Shown: piece by piece, positions 11,592 to 23,409 of the stretch
Layout: each line of letters opens with the position of its first letter
How positions within the stretch are numbered: the first letter of the stretch is position 1
Origin: Anisodus tanguticus
Taxonomy: Eukaryota > Streptophyta > Magnoliopsida > Solanales > Solanaceae
Reading direction: 5' to 3'
NCBI GenBank assembly: GCA_034509755.1
Contig: CM067539.1
Coordinates: 58,786,513-58,850,512, forward strand
Length of the DNA stretch: 64,000 nt
Position numbers and translations under genes: made by a program
The notes under the pieces: generated by a model
Told to the model about the DNA's origin: nothing
What the model saw: only the letters and a program-made list of their open reading frames with translations
Databases searched by the model: none

Positions 11592-11853
11592 TACCAACTA
11601 CTCCCTTCGTCCTAGATGTTACCTTTCAATTTTCGAGATTTAAATAAATCTTTTTTAATTTTAATTTTTTATATATCTTTTATATATTTTGAGTTGTTAT
11701 ATATTGTGATTTATAGTATTTTTTACATTGTTTTCAAATGTATAAATTTTCTTTCAAAAAATTTAAAGATCTATGCCTAAATTTATAATCAAAATAAATT
11801 ATTTAACTATTAAAATTTGTTATTATGCCACACAAATTGAGATAGAGAATAAT
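11592..11853. mobile_element. Diverged Stowaway-like MITE
   Basis: Starts TACTCCCTTCGTCCTAGATG and ends CACAAATTGAGATAGAGAAT, imperfect inverted ends typical of mariner-type MITEs. A similar end lies at ~14760-14790 within the duplicated segment. The interior is AT-rich and non-coding. Confidence 0.5.
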
Positions 11854-12044
11854 TTTCAGTGACGTTATATTATGTGTACAATGAATAAATCTCGCTTGAG
11901 ATCTTTTATTGCTACTCCCTAAACATATGAAATTATGTCATTACCTTTTTCTTTCTTCACTTTTTAATAGTATATCATTTCACTTATATATCACTCGTTT
12001 AGTATAGATCAAGTTTCAACATTTTTGTTTGTGAGACACAAATT
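11854..12044. repeat. Duplicated segment, copy at 11.9 kb
   Basis: 11854-12044 is almost identical to 14795-14992. Shared runs include GTGACGTTATATTATGTGTA, CTTGAGATCTTTTATTGCTA and TTTTTGTTTGTGAGACACA. Both copies run straight into the 50-bp repeat unit. This indicates a local segmental duplication of ~2.95 kb offset. No coding signal. Confidence 0.85.
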
Positions 12045-12244
12045 ATTTAGATGGGACCAATTCCAACCAACTTTATAAAACAACCTATGACATTATTTAG
12101 ATGGGACTGATTCCAACCAACTTTATAAAACAACCTATGACATTATTTAGATGGGACCGATTCCAACCAACTTTATAAAACAACCTATGACATTATTTAG
12201 ATGGACCGATTCCAACCAACTTTATAAAACAACATATAACATTG
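12045..12244. repeat. Tandem array of a 50-bp unit, 4 copies
   Basis: Unit starts ATTTAGATGGGACCGATTCC and ends AACCTATGACATT. Four head-to-tail copies differ at a few bases (GGACCAATT, GGACTGATT, GGACCGATT, GG-ACCGATT). The array ends at the target site of the LTR at 12246. Confidence 0.9.
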
Positions 12245-12245
12245 A

Positions 12246-13834
12246 TGTAGGGTTTTGTTGAGTTCAAAACACATAAGTAAAACATTAAAAGTTTAAAATT
12301 TTGTTTACTTACGCAACAATTCCTCCTTTCTGGCATGGTTATATGACAATCGAATCTGTACATAAAATATGAACACTTACATGTAATATCTGGAGTCTTT
12401 ACTAAAGAGTGCATACGCGATTCCCTTTTCGAATGCAAGCACAATGCTACGGTGTATTCCTCTGTCAAGAAAGTCAGGAAATCTTGGCAGAGGTTTGAGA
12501 GAGTTTTATCCTAAATTCTAAGTCTAGAATTTGCTTATTAGAATAAGTGTATAATTATCAATTGGGTAGTGCTGTATATATTTAGTAAAATTTAGGTTAA
12601 AAATCTGATTAGGATTGGGCTCCAAGTCTGGCCCAAAAACGAGGTGTAGTGGGCCAGTCTAACTGGGCCCACTGTCGGATCGGCGCCGCGGCTCAACCTA
12701 GCAGGCGCCGCGGCGCCTTACGTCAAATAATGTTTCCCGTTTTTCGTTTAATATATATATTCAGCACATTAAATCCAAAATCCAATTTTGATTTAATTAA
12801 ATAATTTCATCTAATAGAAATTATCACATAGTTATTATCAATTTAAATATCTCGATTCCAAATCGAATATTTCATACTTTTTCAATACACCCTTAGATCG
12901 AGAGACAATCAACATAGTGTGACCCTATATGCCTTCATATATCGACACTAATCCAATTAACGTCCATACTGAACTCCTAGACTGCGCCGTACGACGAACT
13001 CAATGTATGAAGTACGTTTAGATGAATCCAGTAAACATAACCTTTATGTGAGATGATAAATTCTTTTCATTCGCGACACACTCGATCAAGCTTAGAATTT
13101 GCCATGTGTCTATCCAAATGACTTGATCACTTTATCTCATCTTTATTAGTCGATAACTAGACTATATTCTAAATATGTCTCTTGCATTGATCAATGACTT
13201 GGTCGACTTAATATCATTGAGAAGTTAAGTGCTCTCTCGAATATCCAATCGAGGAATGAATCCTATTCTTCGTTCAACTACCACCTTAGCTTACATCATA
13301 ATGTACCCAACACAAGCCGTATCTTATCCTATAAGGAGTTTAAGCTTAGAACAGGGTCAACGTACATTACTCTGTAAACACGGTGCGTATTGTCCTCAAG
13401 TCAAAGGACATTTATCTCCCACACACTAATAACACTCTAGACATGTATAACAAATAGTTTATCAACAGGGTATACCAATACTTTTCAAAAGTATACATGT
13501 GTCCATTACGAGTAACCATTACTCGTAGCATGTGAGACATACTACATTCTCCAAGAATTTGATGCAGACCATATGCCGACTTATAACATATCATCGATAT
13601 CTCATTCTCGATGATCATTAGTCGATGTTATTTTAGAGTTACGTTCTATCTTTAATATCTCACTCTATTAATGACAACGTAAGCTCAAGGGATGTACATT
13701 AATGAAAAATTATAAAAAATCAGATAATATTTCAATAATTGCAATGCCATAAATATTGAACTTATTAATAATACAAATGTGTTCAAGTACATTTGTCCCT
13801 AATAATGATTGTCTCTAGGATATACATACTTTCA
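12246..13834 (-). mobile_element. LTR of the 44.6-kb Copia family (copy A)
   Basis: Begins TGTAGGGTTTTGTTGAGTTC and ends CATACTTTCA, the same ends as the LTRs at 44575-46747 and 52121-53687. Length is 1589 bp. Internal landmarks are shared (GACCCTATATGCCTTCATAT, GATCAAGCTTAGAATTTGCC). By comparison with the full element it is a 3' LTR on the - strand. It is followed by pol sequence at 13835-14086 and then the element stops. Confidence 0.9.
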
Positions 13835-14086
13835 ATCTCCCACTTGGCCTAGAGCCATTTTCCAATGTATCTAACACCCATGCTTTCAAAATGACCATTA
13901 TGCTTAACTAATATTAATGGTTTTGTAAACGGGTCAGGTAGATTATCATCTGTGGGAACATAGTCTAATCTTATTTCTTCAGTTTCTATCATCTCTCTGA
14001 GTATGTGGTATTTCCTCGGTACATGTTTGTTTCTGTTTGTTGATCTTGGTTCCTTAGCTTGCGCAATCGCACCAGTGTTGTCAAAA
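13835..14086 (-). pseudogene. Truncated 3' end of Copia pol beside LTR copy A
   Basis: Matches 46748-47010 of the full element (TCTCCCACTTGGCCTAGA, AAACGGGT, CGCACCAGTGT). In the full element this is the polypurine tract and the tail of RNase H. The match ends near 14086, where unrelated AT-rich DNA starts, so the rest of the element was lost. Too short to encode anything. Confidence 0.8.
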
Positions 14087-14164
14087 TAGATGACTCAATT
14101 AATTAATTATTTCATCTCAAAGTACTAAATAATTAGATATTTAATTCTTCTCCATAGAGAGTAC

Positions 14165-14745
14165 TCACTCTATATCGAATTTGAAATGTGAAATTGATAG
14201 TACTTTTCTAGGCTCGTTTTTTCCAATACAAATCAAATTTTCAGAATTTGTAGGCTCGTTTTCCCAATTCGCTAGTACTTTTCTATTATCATTATTATGT
14301 GAAGTGTATAGAGAGTACTTACTCGATATTTATTCGACTTTGCAATGTGAAATTGATTCTCAGAAGTCTCATAAAATTGATTTAATTTCACAAATATGCA
14401 AAAAAATCGAATTTTTAGAATTTGTAGGCTCGTTTTCCCCAATTCGCTAGTACTTTTCTATTATCCTTGTTATATGAAGTGTATAAAGAGTACTCACTCG
14501 TACATTCAACTTTGCAATGTGAAATTGATTCTCAGAAGTCTCATAAAATTTATTTAATTTCACAAAGATGCAAAAAATTGAATTTTCAGAATTTATAGGC
14601 CCGTTTTTTCCAATTCGCTAGTACTTTTCTATTATCATTCTTATATGAAGTGTATAAAGAATACTCACTCGATATTCATTTGACTTTGCAATGTGAAATT
14701 GATTCTCAGAAGTCTCATAAAATTGATTTAATTTTACAAAAATGC
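14165..14745. repeat. Tandem repeat, ~172-bp unit, just over 3 copies
   Basis: The marker AGAATTTGTAGGC recurs at 14243, 14417 and 14588 (spacings 174 and 171). Each unit also holds CGCTAGTACTTTTCTATTAT and TTGCAATGTGAAATTGATTC. Copies differ by small changes only. No open frame persists; it looks like a short satellite-like array. Confidence 0.88.
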
Positions 14746-14794
14746 AAAAAAAAAATTGTATTGTGCTACATAAATTAAGACAGAGAGAATACTT

Positions 14795-15023
14795 TTTTTG
14801 TGACGTTATATTATGTGTACAACGAATAAATCTTGCTTGAGATCTTTTATTGCTACTTGCTAAACATATGAAATTATGTCATTACCTTTTTCTTTCTTCA
14901 CTTTTTAATAGCATATCATTTCACTTATATATCACTCGTTTAGTATTAGATGAAGTTTCAACATTTTTGTTTGTGAGACACACTAATTATTTAGATGGGA
15001 CCAGTTCCAACTAACTTTATAAA
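14795..15023. repeat. Duplicated segment, copy at 14.8 kb, with start of 50-bp units
   Basis: Partner of 11854-12044. At 14993 it enters the 50-bp unit (GATGGGACCAGTTCCAACTA), which is interrupted at ~15043 by a SINE and resumes after it. This is the version that shows the empty target site of hAT copy 1. Confidence 0.85.
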
Positions 15024-15042
15024 ACAACCTATGACATTATTT

Positions 15043-15336
15043 TTTTTTATTTTTTTGATAATTCAGGTTTCTAGGCTTGCGCATGACTACTTCATTGGTA
15101 TTATCCAGACGTCCTGGAGATGATGGGACCGGTCCTTCAGCACCCCCACCACCGGGTAAATCGCGGGATGTGCTCCAGTGGCCAATTTTCCGGGAGCGTA
15201 CAACTGATCAATAAGACAAGGTCAAATTCCCCAACATGCAGAGTTTCTTCGTGCTTGTGGGGAATCGAACCCACACTGCCTCATGCTAGAGCGCCTTTTA
15301 GCGTCCAGACTTTGCCACTAGACTATGCCCAGGAGG
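15043..15336 (-). mobile_element. tRNA-derived SINE
   Basis: On the - strand it starts CCTCCTGGGCATAGTCTAGTGG (box A-like) and has GGGTTCGATTCC (box B) ~70 nt in. It ends in an A-rich tail, seen as the T-run at 15040-15055 on the + strand. Flanked by a 19-bp duplication ACAACCTATGACATTATTT at 15024-15042 and 15337-15355, taken from the 50-bp repeat. Long target duplication, tRNA head and A-tail define a SINE. The SINE family is not named here. Confidence 0.9.
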
Positions 15337-15530
15337 ACAACCTATGACATTATTTAGATGGGACCGATTCCAACCAAGTTTATAAATCAACCTATGACAT
15401 TGTCTCCGTACATTTAATTAAGCGACAAAAGTTACTGTTTGCTATAAAGACTTCTGTTGCGGTCTTCTTTTTATATTAAGGGCGAAGCTTCAGTGCAATG
15501 ATTTAAGCTAAAGCTGATGGGGACTTCAAT
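15337..15530. repeat. Duplicated segment, second half
   Basis: Contains the remainder of the 50-bp unit and then the stretch shared with 3413-3535 (TTGCTATAAAGACTTCTGTT). Differences from the 3.4-kb copy are single bases. Confidence 0.8.
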
Positions 15531-15593
15531 CGATCTACTCCGTTAATTAAGAATTTTCCTTTTTATCTTTTTGTTAGTGCTCTCTCAATTATG

Positions 15594-16116
15594 AAAAAGG
15601 GTTAAAAATATTCTTCTACTTAGATAAAAGAGCTATTTTGGATGAGTCAAAAAACATTCCTTTAGCTTAAGAAAGGGCTAAAAATATCCCTTTACTTTGG
15701 GAAAAGGCTAAATACCCCATTCTTAACTGAAATTTCAAAATCACCAAAAATAATCCGATTTTATTTTTTAAACCCGCTCTAAAATATGGAAAATGATTTT
15801 TCTTAAAATCCATTTTTTAAAACATAAATCTGGAAAAGTGTTTTTTATTAAAAAAAATCTGAACTTTTTTTGTCCATATTTTTAAATAAAAAAAAGTTTT
15901 TCCTGATTTTTGAATAAAAACATTTTTTTCAGATTTTATTTTAAAAAATAGATTTTAATTTTTTTTCATATTTTGGAGCAGGTTTAAAAAGTAAAATCGA
16001 GTTATTTGGGGTGATTTGGAAATTTCCGTTAAGAGAGGGTATTTTTAGCCCTTTCCTAAAGTAGAGGGGTATTTTGACTCTAATAGCGGAAGATACTTTT
16101 AACTCTTTTTCCAAAG
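15594..16116. mobile_element. Foldback-type MITE with long inverted arms
   Basis: Left arm (15594-15850) and right arm (15940-16116) are inverted copies. For example AGGGCTAAAAATATCCCTTT on the left matches, inverted, GGGTATTTTTAGCCCTTTCC on the right. GCTCTAAAATATGGAAAA pairs with TTTTCATATTTTGGAGC. The ~90-bp centre is poly-A/T rich. Non-coding; would form a long hairpin and could give rise to small RNAs. A partial copy sits at 3536-3680. Confidence 0.8.
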
Positions 16117-16199
16117 TACATGAATTTATTGCTTTGTTGTACATGGATATTCATAAATAATTTGATTATAAATGGTTATCTTCCTCTTTCATTTTCTAC

Positions 16200-17560
16200 G
16201 CTTTTTAGTACATAAAAGTCACGAACGTATTTCAATGTTTGCCAAAAATTATTTGTAAGAACATTTATCAATAATTTTGGCCTTATAAGTTTACACGGTC
16301 TTTTCGAATTTATATAGTTATATACATATTTCCTATCAATTTTATATACTTTTTATACATGAAACTTGATTTTTTTCATAACCCTAACATGAACTTTATG
16401 CAAAATATATGCAGTCATAGATATTTCATACCGATTTATACACTTTTATACATGAAATTTGGTTTATTTTCTTCAGAAATCTAACATGAACTTTATACAA
16501 AATTTATGCAGCCATATACATATTTCATATCGATTTTATACACGAAATTTATTTTTTTTCAAAAACCTAACATGAGACTTTATACAATATTTATACAATT
16601 TTCATACTATATAATATGTCGAGTTAAGTATTGTATCAAAACTGTATTTCATGCAAAAACAGTTCAGAACATGAAAAAAAAACATTCAAACTGACCGAGA
16701 TTTACATTTCAACATTGAATTTACACCACAATGTTCACAACTAAAACAACATATAATTAAGATAGAATTTTCATATAATTTTCATACAACATTGATACAA
16801 TTTTGAAAATACAACCTTCTAATATGAAAATCCAGTCAAAATCTTCTAATCTTCATCAAATACCCTCAAAATTAAGATATAAGCTCTAAAAAAAAATTCT
16901 CAATCTTTTGCAACAATACCAATAAAAAAATAATTTTAGAAAACCTGAATTCCAAAACTCGAATTCGATGAAATTCATTGTTGAATTCTCTAGTCTCTCT
17001 TGCAAAATTCTCCTCTCTTTTTTCTTATGAATCTCGATCATATTATCCTCTCTTCTCTAACGACGATGAGACACATCTTCGATGAGATTGGATTCGTGCA
17101 AAATCAAATGAAGAAAAATGGGATGAATTGGTACTGACGTTGAATTCGTAAGATTTCTATCGTTATGTTTTGAAAACTGAAAACTCTTGTTACGTTTCGT
17201 AATATTTGGTGTTTTATCCTTCAAAACATATCCCAAAAATATGTATAATATGTTTATAATTAGAAAGTATACATTAATTCTATATTTATTAAACATAAAT
17301 TATACGTTGATTATACATTTATTAGACACAAATTATACACCAATGATATATTTTATATATACATATTTTAGGGATACATATTCTATACGATAATGATACA
17401 ATTTCTATATGTGTGATACATTTTTTCTATACATATACAATAGTGATCCATATTCTATATAACAATGATATAATTTCTATATGTATGATACATTTTCTAT
17501 ACATATACAGTAGTGATACATTTACAACAATAATGCAGTTTATATACATATGCTGGAATT
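16200..17560. repeat. AT-rich stretch with two short tandem arrays
   Basis: No gene. At ~16320-16610 a unit of ~107 bp repeats (CTAACATGAACTTTAT at 16384 and 16491, with a shortened third copy at 16567). At ~17370-17530 a ~72-bp unit repeats (TTTCTATATGTRTGATACAT at 17402 and 17474). Many TATACA words throughout. Possibly parts of an old transposon, but no terminal structure found. Confidence 0.6.
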
Positions 17561-18944
17561 AGTTGAAAAATGATTAGAAAATGAAATTATTTTGAAAATA
17601 CTAAAAAATAACTTTTAAGATTCATGGGTCACCGGATGTCAATAGTTTCACCCGAATGACCATTTGTGTCCTTATCCCAAATATAAACTTATGCCTCACG
17701 AGAAAATGATTTTCTTTAAGGGGAAAAAATTAAAGACCCGCACAAAATAGGAACAGAAGTGCAAATGATACATTTATAAACCAAACGGCAAAATATTATG
17801 GGCCAAATCTAACCTAAATTACAAGAATTTGGAAGAACTCTGTTCGATAGGCCCAATGTATATTGTTTGATTCTTTCTGCAATATGCACTGTCCTTTTTG
17901 CCTCAGTAATTTGTGAGAAAAGAGACTTTCACTTTTAGACATTTCGTAATTTAAACACAAAAATAAATGGGATAGAAGAACTAGCTAGTAAATATGAGAC
18001 GTTAACCAATGTATTTACCTTCAAAATTAAGTCAAAGACGTGAACAATACAAACAATTTTTTTCTACTATAAGATTGAATTAATTCTAAAATAACTAACA
18101 TTTACCATTTAATAACAAATACAAGAAAGAAAATCATCAATAGTCAAAGTAACATTTAATTGTTCTGTATAAAGTGATTTACAGATTCATTTTCTTGGAT
18201 GAACATATTCATGTTGTTCCATAAGATCATATGGGCTTGCTCAAATTGGAATTAGGAATTGGAGTAGTTAACATCTCACACTCAAAGCAATATAATTATC
18301 CCTTTCATCATATTTAGTGGTGTATTTTGCTCGTAAAAATAACTATCCGAATAAAATAAAAAAGCAAGTTAGAGACCATAAGAACTATACTTTATATGTT
18401 ACCCAAATAGCCTGGTTTGCTACTAAAAATACACATATTTCTTACAATTCTTTTGACAAAATTCGTGAAAAATGTGCTCGCCAAAAATTGTTTCACATAA
18501 ATTTTTGTTGGAAATTTCACATTACCGACATCGTTCCAACTGAAACGTCCGTGGAGAATTTACAAATTTCTAGAAATTCTTCAGCTCTATAAAGGTGTTG
18601 TTACTTTCTTCTTTATCCTTCAAAATATATTGGGAAAAAAATCTATTTTTTTGTGCTTTTTGATCTATTAAGAAAAATAGAATATGTTAGTAGTGCTGTA
18701 GTTGAAGTGATATTCTATTTTATGCCATCCAAAGAGCTCCCTCACATTTTCAAACATTTGATTAAAACTTATTTTTTAATTATTTTGCAAAATCATTAGT
18801 TAGGCCGTTTGGTTATAATGCTGTTGTTAAGGTCCACGAACCACTTTTTTAGACATGCCTGCTCAAATACAACTAATAACACAGAGTTTAATAAACATTA
18901 AGCAACTTGCGATTTATATATTTATTTGGTTTTCTATCCAAGGT
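17561..18944. other. Intergenic, no gene recognised
   Basis: AT-rich. An open frame at 18317-18592 (91 codons) resembles no family I know and has A/T-driven composition. A fragment at ~18800 (TAGGCCGTTTGGTTATAATG) looks like a worn MITE end. Confidence 0.4.
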
Positions 18945-19075
18945 TAGGGGTAAAGCTCTCTCAAACGTACAAAGACAATTTTTTATCTAGTCAGGTGAAT
19001 CCAAGATCTCGGATTAAGGATGAAGATATACTTATCACTCTACCACAATCCTAATTGGTGCTAGCTGCAACTTAT
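18945..19075 (-). mobile_element. Degenerate tRNA-derived SINE
   Basis: The - strand reads GGATTGTGGTAGAGTGATAA (box A-like) and then AGATCTTGGATTCACC (box B-like, changed) and GAGAGAGCTTTACCCC. This resembles SINEs I know from Solanaceae. No tail or target duplication identified. Confidence 0.5.
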
Positions 19076-19269
19076 GATTATATGGTTATTGATAGATAGA
19101 TAAATATACAGAGTGCTTGATCAAAGTGTGGTAATAGATTCATAGATAATAGAAATAATGCTGAATTGATAAATACGTTTTGCTTGATTAGACACCTTCA
19201 CGTTAAAGATCATAGAAATTAATCAACTAATTTTAATTTGTTGAAAGAACTTACTCAACAATTTACAAC

Positions 19270-19515
19270 TTTTTAATTAGTTTTTTTTGTTGGTTGTAAA
19301 ACAGACTTTCATTGATAGTTAGCACAAAGTGAGTACAGGGATCATAGGAGCTAATACTATTCTCCGGCATAGTTATGGTAGCTAAACTATTACAGTCTAC
19401 TACATTGAAAGATAACACAGTACATTCTATTACATTAGAAGATGATGCATTATGCTCCCCCCCCCCCCCCCCCAGGTGCTGGATTACAAAAAGGATTGCT
19501 TGTTGCCGCATCTTC
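19270..19515 (-). mobile_element. 3' end of an L1-type LINE (likely)
   Basis: On the - strand the segment ends CAATGAAAGTCTGTTTTACA followed by CCAACAAAAAAAACT, a typical LINE 3' tail. Upstream is low-quality coding-like sequence and a run of about 17 C at 19458-19474 (+ strand). No protein domain can be read. Confidence 0.45.
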
Positions 19516-19569
19516 CACTAAATACGATGTCATGTATTGCCGATCAATTTTCATTTAAATCCACTTAAG

Positions 19570-22500
19570 ATGATGGCCGATCAATTCTCAAACGTCGGTG
19601 CATCGATCACAAATCAACGGTTGGTCATGTAACTAACTATGGATTTAAATGAAAATTATGACTGCGTCGCTACAATCCTCCAACAAAGCACTCTATTGCC
19701 TCCGTTTTATGAGACTCATTCGAGACTTATCCTTGAGAAACCCAAAAAACCAAGCGGGCAGCGGCTAACGCTAGCACCGCTGACGCCACCCTTCTTATCA
19801 CCAGCGCTCCACCTGCCGACGAAAAGGGATCAGGTTCCGGTCCGCATCACCGCACACCAACTATTCGAAACGAGGTCCACATCTCCAGAACAACAAAGGC
19901 AAAAATTCTGGCAAAGGCTGTCGTGGCCGTGGCGGAAGCAGCAGTAGTGGCAGAAAGGGACGCCACCACCGGCCGGCAGCCACCCACAACGGCAACAGTA
20001 GTGACAATAGCCTCCGTCGTGGGTTGCGTAACCGTGGGCAGTGTAGGGCAAGCAAGCTTGGACTGATCCACCTTGCCTTACCCGACGTCCTCCTGGGCCT
20101 AACTTCAGGCTCGACAACCTCAGCCCGGAATTCTCGAAGTGCATCCACAACATGCATAAAGTGCATAAGTTTCTCCTCCATCAACCTACCAACTAACGGA
20201 TATTGAGGCAGCAATGCACACGATGTCTCTCAACGGTCCGGATGAAAATTGGTACATGGATACTGGTGCAACATCTCATATGATGACATTCCAAGGTACT
20301 CTCTCGTCTTATTTAGATATGAGCAATTTAAACCATAATATTTTTGTTGGTAGTGGACAAGGCATTCCCATTCGAGGTTATGGACAATCATCTCTATCCC
20401 CACCACATCCCCCATTAACTTTAGTAAATGTCCTCCATGTCCCGAAACATATCAAAAATTTGATCTCTGTGCGTCGTTTCACAACCGACAATAATGTTTC
20501 CCTTGAATTTGATCCTTTTGTTTTTTTGTTAAAGGACTTTCTGGCAGGAATGCGAATAATAAGATGTGATAGCACCAGAGATCTTTATCCTATCACCACC
20601 ACCATCGTCCATCTAGCCTTCTCCCCATCAACCTTTGCAGCTACTTCATCTGTTTTATGGCATAATAGATTGGGACATCCGGGAGACTTTGTTTTACGCT
20701 CCCTTAGCAAAAATAAGTTTATTGATTGCAAACATTTTTCTTGCCCTCCTGTTTGTGAATTTTGTGTTTTCGAGAAATATGTCAAGTTGTCGTTTTATTC
20801 TTCGTCCTCTAGCACTTTAATGCCATTTGATATCATACACAGTGATTTATGGACTTGGGCATCAATATTATATGTTGGTTTTGGATACTTATTCTAGTTA
20901 CTTCCCAAGAAAGCTTAATAGGCATTCAGAAGTAAAAAGGCTTTCTTTTACAATTTTTAATATAGCCGAGGGTCTCTCGAAACAACCGCTCTACCTACCA
21001 AGGTAGAGGTAAGGTTTGCGTACACTCTACTCTCCCAAGACCCCATGTTGTGGGATTTCACTAGGTATGTTGTTGTTGTTGTATTCTAATTTCCTGTTGA
21101 CTTTTCCTATTGGCAATAAGTCCCAAGTCTATTCTATTTTTTCATCCTTTAATGCTTTAATTAAGACACAAATTGAAAAGAATATCAAATATTTTCAATG
21201 TTACAATAGGAGGGAATTCGATAATAAACAATTCAAACTCTTTTGTGCCAAAAATGTTCTTGTTTTTCTATTTTCATGCCCCCACACCTCTCCACAAAAT
21301 GACAAAGCCGAACGAAAAATAACCATAAATAACTTAGTTCGTACCATCCTTGCCCACACCTCCATCCCCCTATTTTTGGAATCAAGCTCAATCAATGGCA
21401 ACATATCTCTTGAACATTCTCCCAAACAAGTCTCTCCAAGGCAACTCTCCGACTCAAGTTCTCTATCTTCGGGATCCTTCCTATAAGTGCTTACGAACCT
21501 TTGAGTATCTATGCTACCTCCTTCATCCCTCTACCAAAATTAATAAACTTCAACTTCATTCCAATCCATGTGTGTTCCTTGATTACCCGTCTAATCATCG
21601 AGGTTATAACTATTATGATTTATCAAGCCGAAAAATAATCGTTTCTAGGTATATCATATTCGATGAGTACCAATTCCCTTTTTGCAAAGCTGCATTCCTA
21701 ACCTCCGAATTTCTATGACTTCTTAAATGATGACCTTTAATCCCCTTTTTATTCATCAATCACAAAATCAGTCGCTCCAGTTACCGGAGCTCGACCCAAT
21801 TACCACCGTCCCGTGTTGAGTGGGCCACCAAACCCAGCCATGGGAACCACGTCATAGCCCACCCATCACTGTCCTAGATCCTGCTCGAGCTATGATTTTT
21901 TCCAGCCCCGCTCTTGCCTCTTCTCGGCCTGCGGCACAACCCTACCTTCCCGATATAAGCTCGCCAGGCTTCCCTCAAAGCCCATAGCCAAACTAGCCAC
22001 AATCCGTCTAGCCCACACCAATCCAGCCCCCACGACACCTCTACAGACCATGAAAACTCATGCTATGCACGATATTTCCAAACCCAAATGACAATTCAAT
22101 TTGTCGACTTTGGTTGCCCTTTCACATCTTCCTCACAATCCAAAAAATACCTTTTCTGATCTAAATTGGAAAGCTACCATGATAGACGAATGTAATGCTT
22201 TTATTGAAAATAAGACATGAGATCTAGTGCCCGGTCCTTCTGATGCTAATGTTATTCATTCTATGTGGATTTTTCGTCATAAAAAGAAATTTAATTGTTC
22301 TTTTAAGAGGCATAAGGCCCGTCTTATAGGTGATGGCAGGTCTCAATAGGTTGGTGTGGATAATGATGAAACTTTCAGCCCAGTGGTAAAATCAGCAACT
22401 ATTCGGACTGTTCTCAGCATTGCTTTGTCCAAATCATGGCCTATTTATCAAATTGATGTCAAAAATGCTTTCTTTCATGGGGACCTTCATGAAACCGTTT

Positions 22501-23409
22501 AAATGCATCAACCTATGGAATTTAGGAATTCAGTTCATCCAAATTATGTGTGTCATTTGAAGAAATCACTATATGGATTGAAACATGCTCCCCGTGCATG
22601 GTATCAACGGTTTGCTGAGTTTGTATCCTCTATTGTTTTTTCACATAGCAAATCTGATCATTCACTTTTCATCTATAGCAAGGTTAATGACATAACATAC
22701 ATTCTGTTATATGTTGATGCTATCATACTAACTACCTCTTCTGATGCACTTCATCGATTCATTATGTCACTCTTGCTCCCACACCGATGGAAACTAATTC
22801 CAAACTTAGTGCCTCTCCGGGTTCTCCATATGAAGACCCCACTCACTATCACAGTTTAGTAAGAGCATTACAATATCTCACTTTCACGAGACTAGATATA
22901 GCCTATGCCGTAAAACAAATATGCTTCGGCTTGTAACTGTACAAGTCCGCAGTCTCTGATCTCACCTCCTACACTGATCCTAACAGGGGTGGATGTCCCG
23001 ACACTAGACAATCCACTTCGGGTTACTGTGTTTTCCTCGTAGATAACTTGCTTTTTTATCTTCTAAACGACAACCTACTTTGTCTGCGAATGTCATTTCC
23101 GAGTCTCGCTGGATACACAACCTTCTGTTGGAACTTCATTGCCCAATCCGCAAGGCTACATTGGTTTACTGTGACAATGTAAGTGTGATATATCTTTCCG
23201 GCAATCCTGTTCAACATCAGCACACTAAACATATTGCAATGGATATTCATTTTGTACGTGAGAAAGTTGCTTGTGGACAAGTTCGTGTCCTTCATGTCCC
23301 TTCACGGTATCAAAACGCTGACATATTTACTAAAGGACTTCCGCACATACTCTTTGATGATTTTCGATCCAGTCTCAGCGTACGAGAACCTCCCGCTTCA
23401 ACTACGGGG
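19570..23409 (+). pseudogene. Copia gag-pol polyprotein, broken
   Basis: Gag tail at 19570-19740 (MADQFSNVGASITNQRL, then LQQSTLLPPFYETHSRL). Protease and pre-integrase at 20214-20897 (WYMDTGATSHMM, LWHNRLGHPG, CEFC, IIHSDLW). Integrase continues after the SINE at 21085-21718 (FPIGNKSQVYSIFSSFNALI, CPHTSPQNDKAERK, YRGYN-like NHRGYNYYDLSS). RT at 22140-22860 (IDVKNAFFHGDLHE, KKSLYGLKHAPRAWY, YVDAIILTTSS). RNase H tail at 23080-23400 (VYCDNVSVIYLSGN, HTKHIAMDIHFVREK). About 60 residues are missing between RT and TPMETNSKLS, and more before LTSYTDPNRGG. The catalytic YVDD is YVDA. Several stops and frameshifts: not functional. Confidence 0.87.
20906..21081 (+). mobile_element. TS-type SINE inside Copia integrase
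   Basis: The 3' part reads GTAGAGGTAAGGTTTGCGTA, ACACTCTACTCTCCCAAGAC, and ends in TTG repeats (GGTATGTTGTTGTTGTTG). I recognise this as the TS family described from tobacco. Flanks TATTCTAGTTACTTCC (20890-20905) and TATTCTAATTTCC (from 21082) are a target duplication within the integrase codons. Its own 5' part is poorly conserved. Confidence 0.8.

Noticed and set aside
12045..12244. CRISPR-like array of direct repeats
   Set aside because: Units are contiguous with no unique spacers, and the DNA is plant nuclear.
15250..15336. Possible tRNA gene (box A and box B on the - strand)
   Set aside because: The cloverleaf is incomplete, and the sequence has a long body, an A-tail and a 19-bp duplication, so it is a SINE head.
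18317..18592. 91-codon + strand open frame
   Set aside because: AT-driven composition, no family resemblance, no promoter or splice context; likely chance.
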